In this document: one piece after another, positions 17,733-26,592 of the stretch
Position numbering within the stretch: the stretch's first letter is position 1
Layout: every line of letters begins with the position of its first letter
From: Methylobacter sp.
GTDB lineage: Bacteria; Pseudomonadota; Gammaproteobacteria; Methylococcales; Methylomonadaceae
Assembly (NCBI GenBank): GCA_004299305.1
Contig: SCPZ01000036.1
Coordinates: 1-64,000 of the forward strand
Direction of reading: 5' to 3'
Length of the DNA stretch: 64,000 nucleotides
The notes under the pieces: model-generated
Told to the model about the DNA's origin: nothing
Seen by the model: only the letters and a program-made list of their open reading frames with translations
Database searches by the model: none
Translations under genes and position numbers: made by a program

Positions 17733-18510
17733 TGTAGGTTCCCGGTTTCTCGTTCCCGTCAGCCCTCTGGGAATGGTTTGTTAATCGTTCCTTGGCCGCC
17801 TTCCTGACATCCGGCTCCGGGTCGTCAAGCAGTCTGGTCAATGCCTCGGGAGCAACGCGCTGGGCTACGGTATAGCGCACTACCCAGTCGGAATCATGCA
17901 GCATGATTCCGATATCGTCTGGGTTCATCCGTTCGGCAATAATGCGCCTGACTTCAGGTGCGTTGTCATGCGCCATTAATCCCAAGCTGACTTCGGGCAA
18001 ACGCTCGGCCACGATTTTTCGCACTTGCAGGTCTTGGTCGCGAATAAAACGGAACAGGCGTCCTTCCGGCAGTCTTCTGGCTACCGTTAATCTGACAATA
18101 TAGTCTTTATCGTCGGCCATTTTTTCCAGATCTTCGGGGGCAATGCGATCCGCTACGGTCATGCGGACTTCCCTATCGACATCGTTGATTAACAGATGCA
18201 GCTGGGATTGCGGGATGCGATAGGCGACTGCGCGCCTGACTACTTCATCTTCATCGTCAATCAGGTCGGCAAGCGATTTTTGCGGTGCGTAACGGACTGC
18301 AATCGCGCGTCGTTCCCAGAAATTATCGTGCAGGTATTGCTCGGCAAAGCCGGGGTTTACGCGAAAGAAACGATCGATTTGCCTGCCGCTTTCTACAAAT
18401 ACGCAGGTATCGCCGGGCATACAACGGCCCATCAGCAGGGTTTTGCCGCGAAAAGGGCATAGGCTGCAATCGGCAAAGGGAACGCTGACAGGGTTTTCAT
18501 GATCGGACAT
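17725..18510 (-). CDS. 4Fe-4S leucine-rich-repeat-variant (LRV) protein
   Basis: 261 residues. An N-terminal cysteine cluster, CSLCPFRGKTLLMGRC followed by a fourth Cys, fits the small [4Fe-4S] domain of LRV proteins. It is followed by about seven 24-residue helical repeats of the style D-x-D-x-x-V-R-x-x-V-A-x-R-L/I. The Azotobacter vinelandii LRV protein, also nif-linked, has this architecture; its function is unresolved. It starts 12 bases after the preceding gene and overlaps the next by 8, so it is inside the operon. Confidence 0.85.
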   Translation of the reverse strand: MSDHENPVSVPFADCSLCPFRGKTLLMGRCMPGDTCVFVESGRQIDRFFRVNPGFAEQYLHDNFWERRAIAVRYAPQKSLADLIDDEDEVVRRAVAYRIPQSQLHLLINDVDREVRMTVADRIAPEDLEKMADDKDYIVRLTVARRLPEGRLFRFIRDQDLQVRKIVAERLPEVSLGLMAHDNAPEVRRIIAERMNPDDIGIMLHDSDWVVRYTVAQRVAPEALTRLLDDPEPDVRKAAKERLTNHSQRADGNEKPGTYNG

Positions 18511-18522
18511 GCGAGCTTCCGT

Positions 18523-18789
18523 TTAGTCCGGGATGATTTCGGCAACGACGATGCCGGTTGCAACATCGTAATCATTGGTCAGACACAGGCAATGTTCCCG
18601 GCCGTCGATTAAATAAAGATTGAAATCTTTACGTTCGACGACCGGCGTATTATTGGGCAGGTCGTCATCCATACAATAAGTGAAATGGATCGGTTGATAT
18701 TGCTGTCTCAGCTGGGAAACGGTGTCGTCATTAAGCTCCATCGTTTCTATTTTTGCCGTGATGGCGTTGATTTGTTCGCTGCTAATCAT
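18523..18789 (-). CDS. small nif-associated protein (DUF6129-like)
   Basis: 88 residues. Its ATG shares four bases (ATGA) with the stop of nifY, showing translational coupling. Length, context and ending (DYDVATGIVVAEIIPD) resemble a family of short proteins found beside nifY in diazotrophic proteobacteria, which I recall as DUF6129. No motif suggests a reaction. Confidence 0.65.
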   Translation of the reverse strand: MISSEQINAITAKIETMELNDDTVSQLRQQYQPIHFTYCMDDDLPNNTPVVERKDFNLYLIDGREHCLCLTNDYDVATGIVVAEIIPD

Positions 18790-19484
18790 CCCGTTGCCTC
18801 GCGTTCAAACCTAAAACGATCGGTTGCTTCAATCCCCATGACTTTTGCCAGCCAGGGCGGAGGCGTTCCGGCAATAACGTTTTGCAGTTGGCCGACGACT
18901 TCAGCAATGGGATCAATGGTGGAGAGTTTAATCGGGTGTATGCCCAGCTTGACGATTTTTGCCGCCGCAGGACCGCCGACTGAAGCGATATAAATTACTT
19001 GGCAATCCTGGATTTGTTCCGCCCTGAACAGGTTTTTGTCATCCGCTTCCAGGCCCTCAGGACTATCTGGGTTGCGGATGTCGATTAAGCGGGCCTCATC
19101 GGCTGAAACCTGGTAAATCATAAATTGATTGCAAGACCCGAAATGACCGTCAACATTGATGCCGTCATTGCTGGCGCAGGCAATGCGAACCGAACCGGGC
19201 ATATCGCCATCAATATAGCTTTGTTGTTCGGGGAGATTAAGACCGGATTTTAGAATGCTTAAAGCATGGGTCAGCAAAGGCTCGTCAACATCTAAAAACT
19301 CACCGGCTAAGGCTGTTTTAAAGGTATTAAGATGAATGCCGGTAATTTTTTGTTCGGTGATTGGAAGGCCTATGCAATCAGTCAATACTGACAGCAAGCG
19401 TTTGGCATCGGTATCGGGCAAAGCGCGAGCCGCCAGCCCGATACGTAAAGCCAGTTCTCGTGAGAGTGCAGCCTGGCTGGACAT
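18786..19484 (-). CDS. nifY: NifY, nitrogenase cofactor-binding accessory protein
   Basis: 232 residues. The C-terminal half (VRIACASNDGINVDGHFGSC and later ASVGGPAAAKIVKLGIHPIK) is the NifX/NifY/NafY dinitrogenase-cofactor fold; the N-terminal ~110 residues form the extra domain that separates NifY-type from the shorter NifX. The family holds FeMo-cofactor or apo-dinitrogenase during maturation. Position after nifHDKT fits NifY. It begins four bases after the ferredoxin stop and is coupled by ATGA overlap to the following small gene. NafY is the alternative name for closely similar proteins. Confidence 0.85.
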   Translation of the reverse strand: MSSQAALSRELALRIGLAARALPDTDAKRLLSVLTDCIGLPITEQKITGIHLNTFKTALAGEFLDVDEPLLTHALSILKSGLNLPEQQSYIDGDMPGSVRIACASNDGINVDGHFGSCNQFMIYQVSADEARLIDIRNPDSPEGLEADDKNLFRAEQIQDCQVIYIASVGGPAAAKIVKLGIHPIKLSTIDPIAEVVGQLQNVIAGTPPPWLAKVMGIEATDRFRFEREATG

Positions 19485-19488
19485 CTGT

Positions 19489-19689
19489 TTATGCCTCTAA
19501 AGGCAATATGCAGTTGTCAACGGGGCAAACTTTGACACATTGCGGTATGTCAAAATCACCTTCGCATTCGGTGCAGGTCTTTGCGTCAATTTTAAAGACC
19601 ACTTTACCCTCGGTGATTGAGTTGGTAGGGCACACCGGTTCGCAGTCGCCACATGAAATACAATCTGCTTCAACAATATATAAGGCCAT
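19489..19689 (-). CDS. 2[4Fe-4S] ferredoxin in the nif operon
   Basis: 66 residues from the ATG at 19689, which has AGGAG at good spacing; the longer track ORF would run back through nifT. Two cluster motifs are seen: CISCGDCEPVCP, and a second with the longer spacing typical of Alvin/NifF-linked ferredoxins, CTECEGDFDIPQCVKVCP. Such proteins carry low-potential electrons or serve cofactor assembly in nif regions. It sits between nifT and nifY. Confidence 0.85.
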   Translation of the reverse strand: MALYIVEADCISCGDCEPVCPTNSITEGKVVFKIDAKTCTECEGDFDIPQCVKVCPVDNCILPLEA

Positions 19690-19691
19690 GA

Positions 19692-19916
19692 TTATTCTCC
19701 TGAATCTAAACGTTTTGCGCGCAAGGTAATGGGGAAATCCGGTTGTGCATCCAGCGGTTCGAAATAATATTTTGAACCGTCGCTGAGCAGGACTTCGCCG
19801 CCCCATTTATCGGGGCTATCGAATTCAACGGACTCCGCCACTTCTTCCAAATCTTTTTTGGGTACGTAGAAGACTAATTTGCCCTCTGCATTTTTTTTCA
19901 ACATGACACTAGGCAT
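19692..19916 (-). CDS. nifT: NifT/FixU family protein
   Basis: 74 residues, typical length, opening MPSVMLKKNAEGKLVFYVPK and containing WGGEVLLSDGSKYYF. NifT follows nifK in many diazotrophs and is dispensable in those tested; its role is unclear. A GGAG site precedes the ATG. A 197-base repeat-filled gap separates it from nifK, which is unusual inside this otherwise tight operon. Confidence 0.88.
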   Translation of the reverse strand: MPSVMLKKNAEGKLVFYVPKKDLEEVAESVEFDSPDKWGGEVLLSDGSKYYFEPLDAQPDFPITLRAKRLDSGE

Positions 19917-20113
19917 TGAGTTCTCCGTTTACACGCATTTAAGGTTGTGGGTGCAAAAAGCCCTCTCGGCAATTGCTCCTGCATTGCTCTATCTCCTGCA
20001 TCCATGCAGTCGTCCAGAGGGAGAGGGTTGGGTGAGGGGAAATCAACAAAGGAAAAAGCATATTTTTATTCCCCTCATCCCGGCCTTCTCCCTAAGGGAG
20101 AAGGAGGCACGTA
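19917..20113. repeat. repeat block between nifK and nifT
   Basis: Two elements are stacked. One copy of the dispersed CTCGGCAATTGCTCC repeat lies at 19965-20012. Then a GAGAGGGTTGGGTGAGGGGA arm faces TCCCTAAGGGAGAAGG further along (to about 20103), with CCTTCTCCCTAAGGGAGAAGG itself a hairpin. Read-through or processing here could lower expression of nifT, ferredoxin and nifY relative to nifHDK. Confidence 0.65.
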
Positions 20114-21685
20114 TTAACGAATCAAATCGTAGTTATAGTCAGTTGTACCCATGCCTCTGGTTTCTTTATCCAACTGTTCCAGCACCGCATTAACCAGGGT
20201 TGTCAGCATATAAATAGCGCCTTCATAACCCAGGGTCGTCATTCTGTGCAGATGGTGTCTGTCAAAGATTGGGAAACCGATGCGGATCAACGGCACTTCA
20301 AACTCTTCGCCCTTATACAGCGTATCGCGTTGGATAAACTTGCCGTACGAGTTGCCGATCATGAAGTCCGGTTTGTTGGTGAAGACCAATGAACGGAAAT
20401 GCCATAAATCTTTGCCGATATGGACTTCGGTTTTTTGTCCATAAGGCGACGCTTTGAGCATTTTATCCATTGCTTTCGCCCAACGTTTGTTGGCATGGTT
20501 GCACAATACATCAGTCGGTTCAGCACCTACTTCCAGAAGGAATTTGGTCATACCCATCACGAAATCCGCATCGCCGTACAAGGAGAATTTTTTGCCGTGT
20601 AACCAAGCGTGCGAGTCGGTCATCATGTCAACCAAGCGGCCGCGTTCCAGTTCCAAAGACGCAGGAATAGGTTTGCCGGTCAGTTCGGAGATTTTCATCA
20701 GGAATTCATCGGTCCATTCCAGGCCCATCGGAATATTGATGGCGGTAGCGGGTTGATGCATGATGGTTTGCACATATTTCTTGGTTTTTTCCAACTGCCA
20801 AGGTTGCAACAGCAAGGTATCGATTGCGTTAGGCGCGTCTTTCACTTCATCTTGGGTAGTGCCGCCGGAGTACAAACGGAAAGTGCCGTCGGCAGGCGTA
20901 TCCAAGACTTCGGAAGGATCGCTCAATAACGAATAATCAACGCCCATTTCTTTCATCATGCGGTGCATGACGCGGAAGTTGCCTAGGTAAGTTTCAAAGC
21001 CCGGAACCAGGTTGATCTTGCCGTTGGAACCGACTTTCTTGTCGTCCATGTGGTTCAGGGTGAAATACTTCAACATGCCTTCGAACATATTGTCCCAGCC
21101 GGTGGTATGGCTACCGACAAAGCTTGGGGTATGGGCGAAAGGCGTTGGATAGTCTTGTTCGATATGTCCGGCTTTTTTAGCGTTATTGATGAACGCGTTT
21201 AAGTCGTCGCCGATAACTTCAGCCATACAGGTGGTCGATACCGCAATGATGTCAGGCTTGTACAAGGCTTTGGCGTTTTCCAAACCGGCCATCATGTTCT
21301 TTTGACCGCCGAATACCGCCGCATCTTCGGTCATAGAGTCTGAAACGCAGGCAACAGGCTCTTTAAAATGACGGTTGAAATAAGAACGGAAATAAGCGAC
21401 GCAGCCTTGCGAACCATGGACATAAGGCATGGTCTTTTCAAAGCCCAATGCGCACAATACAGCGCCTAGCGGCTGACAGGCTTTAGCCGGGTTTACCGTT
21501 AACGCTTCACGGTTAAAATTGAGCTCTTGGTATTCCTTGGTGGTTGTCCATTGGAACACTTCATCAATTTTTTCCTGGGGGTGACGCTCTTCATAAGCTT
21601 CACGTTTGTTGGCCAGGTTTTCCTTGTATTCGTCGTTACGGAATAAGGGATAACTCGGTTGTATGTTTTCGACTTCTTGACTCAT
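20114..21685 (-). CDS. nifK: nitrogenase MoFe protein beta chain
   Basis: 523 residues, the usual length for the molybdenum enzyme. NifK pairs with NifD in the alpha2-beta2 dinitrogenase and supplies half of the P-cluster ligands; cysteines expected for this lie in NPAKACQPLGAVLCALGFE and HGSQGCVAYF. The N-terminal extension EAYEERHPQEKIDEVFQWT is typical of Group I NifK. AGGAG precedes the ATG. It follows nifD after an 86-base gap with a hairpin. Confidence 0.97.
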   Translation of the reverse strand: MSQEVENIQPSYPLFRNDEYKENLANKREAYEERHPQEKIDEVFQWTTTKEYQELNFNREALTVNPAKACQPLGAVLCALGFEKTMPYVHGSQGCVAYFRSYFNRHFKEPVACVSDSMTEDAAVFGGQKNMMAGLENAKALYKPDIIAVSTTCMAEVIGDDLNAFINNAKKAGHIEQDYPTPFAHTPSFVGSHTTGWDNMFEGMLKYFTLNHMDDKKVGSNGKINLVPGFETYLGNFRVMHRMMKEMGVDYSLLSDPSEVLDTPADGTFRLYSGGTTQDEVKDAPNAIDTLLLQPWQLEKTKKYVQTIMHQPATAINIPMGLEWTDEFLMKISELTGKPIPASLELERGRLVDMMTDSHAWLHGKKFSLYGDADFVMGMTKFLLEVGAEPTDVLCNHANKRWAKAMDKMLKASPYGQKTEVHIGKDLWHFRSLVFTNKPDFMIGNSYGKFIQRDTLYKGEEFEVPLIRIGFPIFDRHHLHRMTTLGYEGAIYMLTTLVNAVLEQLDKETRGMGTTDYNYDLIR

Positions 21686-21730
21686 GATAATCTCCTACGC
21701 GCCACTAATCTGTGGACGACGGTTGAAGGA

Positions 21731-21765
21731 GTAGGAGCGGTTGAGGGGGGGAATCCCGCTCCTAC
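21731..21765. repeat. hairpin between nifD and nifK
   Basis: GTAGGAGCGG (21731-21740) pairs perfectly with CCGCTCCTAC (21756-21765) over 15 bases. The sequence is of the dispersed repeat type, but within the transcript it would fold into a stable stem. Confidence 0.7.
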
Positions 21766-21771
21766 ACAAAA

Positions 21772-23253
21772 TTAAGCGCTTGCAGCGACTGCTACGTTTG
21801 AACTCTCAGCTGTTTTCCAAGGTGCTTTCACTTGTTTCCAGCAAGGGTTGTTCAGTGTCATGTCCATATCTCTGGCGAAGATGGCAAAGCCGTCATAACC
21901 GTGATAAGGGCCTGAATAATCCCAAGAGTGCATTTGACGGAACGGAATGCCCATCTTTTGGAAAATGTACTTTTCCTTGATGCCGGAACCGATCAAATCA
22001 GGCTGGACTTTCTTAACGAACTCTTCAAACTCATAGCCGGTTACGTCGTCATAGATCAAGGTCGCATTGCCCATTTCTTTGATAGTACGGTCGTAGTCAT
22101 CGTTGTGACCGAATTCATAACCGGTGCCGACCACTTCCATGCCCAAGTCTTCATAAGCGCCGATCACATGACGTGGACGTAAGCCGCCGACATATAACAT
22201 GACGCGTTTGCCTTGCAGACGTGGTTTGTATTTGGCGATAACCGCATCGTACTCAGCTTGGTATTTAGCGATAACTCTTTCAGCGCCTGCTTGAATGGTT
22301 TCATCGAATAACGCGGCAATTTTGCGTAACGATTCGGCAATTTTGGTAGGACCAAAGAAGTTGTACTCAATCCAGGGGATCTTGTATTTTTCTTCCATGT
22401 GCCGCGCAATGTAGTTCATTGAGCGATAGCAATGGATCAAATTCAGTTTCACCTTAGGGGTTTTTTCCATTTCCGCAATGGTGCCGTCACCGGACCACTG
22501 GGCAACGACGCGTAAACCCATTTCTTCGAGCAAGGTACGCGAGGCCCAGGCATCGCCGCCGATGTTGTAATCGCCGATAACAGCGACGTCATAAGGCGTA
22601 GTTGGCCAAGTATCATCGCCGTCGCGGTTTTCCAAGACCCAGTCGCGAATCGCATCGTTAGCAATGTGGTGGCCCAATGATTGGGAAACGCCTCGGAAAC
22701 CTTCGCAACGAACCGGTACTACGGGTTTGCCGATTTCTTTGTTGGCTTTTTTGGCGACCGCTTCAATATCGTCCCCAATTAAGCCGATCGGGCATTCCGA
22801 TTGAATACTGATGCCTTTGTTTAAAGGGAACAGTTGTTCGATTTCGGTCATGATTTTGCCCAGCTTTTTATCGCCGCCGAAAACAATGTCTTTTTCCTGG
22901 AAATCGGAAGTAAAGTTCATGGTGCCGAAAGTATTGACGCCGGTAGTACCGACATAATAGTTACGACGACCGGCGCGCGAATACTGTCCGCAGCCGACCG
23001 GGCCGTGCGAGATATGAATCATATCTTTAATTGGACCCCAAACCACACCCTTGGAACCTGCATAAGCGCAACCGCGAATGGTCATTACGCCGGGTTGGGA
23101 CTTACGGTTTGAAGTAATACATTTATTGGATTTTTCCAAAGACTGATCGTTAACCGCCAAATGCTTAGCGCGATCTTTCCTTGCTTGTTCGGGATAGACT
23201 TCCAGCACTTCTTGAATAAGCGCTTCGGTCTCTTCTTTTGTTAGAGCTGCCAT
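21772..23253 (-). CDS. nifD: nitrogenase MoFe protein alpha chain
   Basis: 493 residues. NifD carries the iron-molybdenum cofactor. The cofactor cysteine lies in [11 protein letters not shown], the cofactor histidine region is [16 protein letters not shown], and the P-cluster cysteines lie in [19 protein letters not shown] and [14 protein letters not shown]. The histidine after VSQSLG is the one conserved near the cofactor. GGAGA precedes the ATG. It belongs to the molybdenum type, not the vanadium or iron-only type, judged from length and motif text. Confidence 0.97.
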   Translation of the reverse strand: MAALTKEETEALIQEVLEVYPEQARKDRAKHLAVNDQSLEKSNKCITSNRKSQPGVMTIRGCAYAGSKGVVWGPIKDMIHISHGPVGCGQYSRAGRRNYYVGTTGVNTFGTMNFTSDFQEKDIVFGGDKKLGKIMTEIEQLFPLNKGISIQSECPIGLIGDDIEAVAKKANKEIGKPVVPVRCEGFRGVSQSLGHHIANDAIRDWVLENRDGDDTWPTTPYDVAVIGDYNIGGDAWASRTLLEEMGLRVVAQWSGDGTIAEMEKTPKVKLNLIHCYRSMNYIARHMEEKYKIPWIEYNFFGPTKIAESLRKIAALFDETIQAGAERVIAKYQAEYDAVIAKYKPRLQGKRVMLYVGGLRPRHVIGAYEDLGMEVVGTGYEFGHNDDYDRTIKEMGNATLIYDDVTGYEFEEFVKKVQPDLIGSGIKEKYIFQKMGIPFRQMHSWDYSGPYHGYDGFAIFARDMDMTLNNPCWKQVKAPWKTAESSNVAVAASA

Positions 23254-23313
23254 GAGTGTCTCCTACTTATGCCGTGGGTAATCCCCCAACAGACAGGTTT
23301 TAGGACTAAAATC

Positions 23314-23355
23314 CTGTAGAGACGCCGGTTTTATAAAAAACGTGCGTCTCTACAG
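23314..23355. repeat. hairpin between nifH and nifD
   Basis: CTGTAGAGACGC (23314-23325) pairs perfectly with GCGTCTCTACAG (23344-23355) around an 18-base loop. Stem-loops after nifH can protect the nifH message or slow read-through into nifDK, giving more NifH than NifDK; that role is inferred here. Confidence 0.75.
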
Positions 23356-23366
23356 TTGTTCATTTA

Positions 23367-24260
<894 letters not shown>

Positions 24261-24298
24261 TTATTTAGGACGTTGTTGTTAATGACATTATGGTTAAA

Positions 24299-24313
24299 GC
24301 AAGGGCTGTGCCA
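24299..24313 (-). promoter_or_regulatory. sigma-54 promoter of nifH
   Basis: On the minus strand the sequence is TGGCACAGCCCTTGC, a full match to the -24/-12 consensus TGGCAC-N5-TTGC. The -12 element lies about 50 bases before the nifH ATG. Confidence 0.93.
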
Positions 24314-24409
24314 TAAGCTAATATTGCATTTATCTTGTTGAATTATATTAGTTATTTTGATTGTAAGCGGGGGCGGATAACGTTGTGTTTCAAACATTTT
24401 GTAATGTTC

Positions 24410-24425
24410 TGTAGGCTTAGCAACA
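24410..24425. promoter_or_regulatory. candidate NifA upstream activator site for nifH
   Basis: TGT-AGGCTTAGCA-ACA matches the NifA site TGT-N10-ACA and lies about 97 bases upstream of the nifH -24 element, a usual distance. The motif is short and palindromic, so it can also occur by chance. Confidence 0.65.
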
Positions 24426-24491
24426 GTGCGGTTATTTATTGTTCTATCGTCCCTATGTGCTGTCTCTATTGAAAAATATATTGTGACGCCA

Positions 24492-24524
24492 AGACCTTCC
24501 AGGTTTTTAAAACCTGGAAGGTCT
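24492..24524. repeat. 33-base perfect palindrome, copy 2
   Basis: Identical to the palindrome at 6615-6647 and set between the two candidate NifA sites, in the middle of the nifH/SIR2-like intergenic region. Confidence 0.85.
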
Positions 24525-24659
24525 AAATACGGTCGGAGTCTGAATAGTTACCCATTAAGTTAATGGCTACGTATATCCAGCGACTGGAGTGCCCGCCTAA
24601 AGTTACAGTCTATATATAGAGAGGCGACTGTGTGTAGATAGCTCAAACAACAGAGGGAT

Positions 24660-24675
24660 TGTTATAAACAGAACA
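24660..24675. promoter_or_regulatory. candidate NifA site for the divergent SIR2-like gene
   Basis: TGT-TATAAACAGA-ACA fits TGT-N10-ACA. It lies about 90 bases upstream of the candidate sigma-54 element at 24764, mirroring the arrangement at nifH. The region is AT-rich, so chance occurrence cannot be excluded. Confidence 0.5.
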
Positions 24676-24763
24676 AAACATTCACTGCATTTGGCAGTAA
24701 ATAAAACATTTTAACTGTATGTTAATCAGTCGGTTATGTTGTTTATTGGGAGTAGGGGGAAAC

Positions 24764-24779
24764 TGGATTAAATATTGCT
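24764..24779 (+). promoter_or_regulatory. candidate sigma-54 promoter of the SIR2-like gene
   Basis: TGGATTAAATATTGCT has GG and GC ten bases apart and the TTGCT of a -12 element. The -24 half is weak (TGGATT instead of TGGCAC). The start codon follows 40 bases later. Confidence 0.5.
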
Positions 24780-24818
24780 TATATAGAAAGATACACATAC
24801 TTAATAATGGAGTTTGCA

Positions 24819-25658
24819 ATGTCTTCTACGATTTTTTCTGAAATACTAAACGGTTTGTACGAAAACAAAGTCGTGCCTTATCTAGGGCCGGGTGCGCTTT
24901 TCGATGCAACCAACAAACTTACCGGCGCGCCGATGCCTGCTGATAGTAATAGCTTGATTCTGGCTATGAATAATGGTGTTCCCATGGCGCCCAAGCTTAT
25001 GTATGAGTTTCCCAGGGCGGCTATGAACCAGGAACTCAAAAGAGGCAGGAATTTTTTGGGCCAGTTTCTTACTAAATTATATGGCGAAACCGAATGGACG
25101 CGCGCGGCGGTGCATGATTGGTTGGCGGAGTGGCGGCCTTTCTATGTCGTCGATATAAATCGCGACACCCAATTACAAGACAGCTATGCCGATGAGGAGC
25201 ATACGCTGATTGTCGGCATAGCAAGAATCAGCGCCAGCAACTTCCGGTTTAAAATCTATCACTATGACGGTAGCGATTATTTTGAAATACTCCAGGAACA
25301 GATTCACCCCAAATTCCCTATTTTGTTTAAGCCGATGGGGACGCCTAAACCGGAAGCCAACTACATCGCCTCGGATGCCGATTACGTCGATTACATTACC
25401 GAATTGATGGGAGGCTTTGCGATCCCTGATTTCCTCAAAGAGTACCGTAAGGGCAAGCAGTACCTGTTCATAGGGATGCCGTTAAATAGGGATTCGGAGC
25501 GTATGGTGATGAGCGACATCGTTTATGGCGCGGCAGAGCATAAGGGCTGGGTTTTAAACAAAAATCCGACCGATAAGGAAAAACGGTTTTGTGAAAAAAT
25601 AGGCTTGGAAATCCTTGATGCGGGTGTTGAAGATCTGCTGGAGGTCGTATTTAACTAA
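24819..25658 (+). CDS. SIR2-fold protein divergent from nifH, catalytic motifs degenerate
   Basis: 279 residues from the ATG at 24819, preferred over the one at 24807 because TGGAG then sits six bases upstream. The overall text follows the SIR2_2 style: a glycine-rich start (VVPYLGPGALFDA), a middle ILFKPMG...SDADYVDYI and an end QYLFIGMPLNRDSER...GWVLNKNPTDKEKRF...EILDAGVEDLLE. Key positions differ from active sirtuin-like NADases: GPGA replaces GAGxS, the usual N-x-D motif reads DINRD, and the catalytic His-Gly reads Met-Gly. It may therefore bind a nucleotide without cleaving it. The gene faces away from nifH and has candidate NifA and sigma-54 sites. The fold call is by eye. Confidence 0.7.
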   Translation: MSSTIFSEILNGLYENKVVPYLGPGALFDATNKLTGAPMPADSNSLILAMNNGVPMAPKLMYEFPRAAMNQELKRGRNFLGQFLTKLYGETEWTRAAVHDWLAEWRPFYVVDINRDTQLQDSYADEEHTLIVGIARISASNFRFKIYHYDGSDYFEILQEQIHPKFPILFKPMGTPKPEANYIASDADYVDYITELMGGFAIPDFLKEYRKGKQYLFIGMPLNRDSERMVMSDIVYGAAEHKGWVLNKNPTDKEKRFCEKIGLEILDAGVEDLLEVVFN

Positions 25659-25723
25659 TGAAGCGATTCATGTATTCGCCAATCACCGGGTAAGTATTCG
25701 GTTCCTCCTTTGAAAAAAGGGGG

Positions 25724-25762
25724 AGGGTTAAGGGGATTTATTTGAAAATATCCCCTAACCCT
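25724..25762. repeat. inverted repeat after the SIR2-like gene
   Basis: AGGGTTAAGGGGAT faces ATCCCCTAACCCT with one bulge over about 13 bases. It lies 65 bases past the stop codon and could terminate transcription, though no T-run follows. The gap 25659-25873 otherwise holds only the next gene's promoter. Confidence 0.55.
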
Positions 25763-25873
25763 GTTGTATTTCCACGCATTATCCTTCCTCCGTCAGCAGT
25801 ATCCTACTGCAATTCTTGTTTACCTGATATTATCGACTCTTTAAATAGTGCTTAGGCTCAATGAGAGGAAAAT

Positions 25874-26458
25874 ATGCAGCAAAAAACAATTCTAACGCTC
25901 TGTGCGTCGCTGGCCTTTTCTATGGTGTCGGTCAATAATGCTGACGCCGATAATTGGAAGGATGTGCTTAATGCGGTCAATAGCAAGGTCAATGGTCAGG
26001 CGAATAATGCAGGCCAAGTGTTGCAGCAGGGGCAACTGGCTGTTAATGCGGCTCAGGCGGTGCAAGCCGGTAGCCTGGCCGAATTATTGATGCAGAGGAC
26101 AGGTGTGACGGGTGCTCAGGCCCAAGGGGGGGCGGGGGCTTTGTTCCAAATCGCTAAACGCAAGATGCAGGCGGATGCGTTTGCCCAGTTGGAGCAGTCG
26201 GTTCCGGGTATGCAGGGAATGTTGGGCGCTGTGCCTGTTTTATCGCAGTCGGGCGGTTTGGCGGGGCGTTTGTCTTCTATAGCGGGAACTTCAGGTGGAA
26301 CGGCGGGGGATTTGATTTCGGTGGTTTCCGCCTTTCAGCAGCAGGGCATGTCGCCTGCGATGGTGCAGCAATTTATCCCGGTAGTCATCGATTATGTTAA
26401 AGCCCGCGGTAATGACGCTTTGGTAAATACGTTAAGCGCTGCATTAATCGGGCGTTGA
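25874..26458 (+). CDS. exported DUF2780 (VcgC/VcgE-like) protein
   Basis: 194 residues with a signal peptide (KKTI-type start, hydrophobic LTLCASLAFSMVSV, cleavage probably after NADA). The mature part is rich in Gln, Ala and Gly and ends with SPAMVQQFIPVVIDYVKARG, the conserved end of the DUF2780 family, whose function is unknown. GAGGAAA precedes the ATG. It stands alone between the nif-linked gene and mltD. Confidence 0.75.
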   Translation: MQQKTILTLCASLAFSMVSVNNADADNWKDVLNAVNSKVNGQANNAGQVLQQGQLAVNAAQAVQAGSLAELLMQRTGVTGAQAQGGAGALFQIAKRKMQADAFAQLEQSVPGMQGMLGAVPVLSQSGGLAGRLSSIAGTSGGTAGDLISVVSAFQQQGMSPAMVQQFIPVVIDYVKARGNDALVNTLSAALIGR

Positions 26459-26491
26459 TCGACTAAAGCATAAAACGACGAACAATATAGG

Positions 26492-26538
26492 GACTGCGCG
26501 GATGCAGGAGGTAGAGCAATGCAGGAGCAATTGCCGAG
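26492..26538 (-). repeat. dispersed CTCGGCAA-type repeat
   Basis: On the minus strand this reads TTCGTGTC CTCGGCAATTGCTCC then TGCATTGCTCTACCTCCTGC, the same element as at 19965-20012 and 58683-58728, with a variant inside the MITE near 13064. Confidence 0.7.
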
Positions 26539-26592
26539 GACACGAAGAAAACTTCGTGTCCTTGAGTTTTATTAATCCCATTCAACCATAAA

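Noticed and set aside
19690-19806. Longer start for the nif ferredoxin
   Set aside because: It would run back into nifT with arginine-rich text; the ATG at 19689 has a good ribosome site and gives the normal ferredoxin length.
24374-24402. TGTGTTTCAAACA near the nifH upstream site as a second NifA site
   Set aside because: The half-sites are only seven bases apart, not ten.
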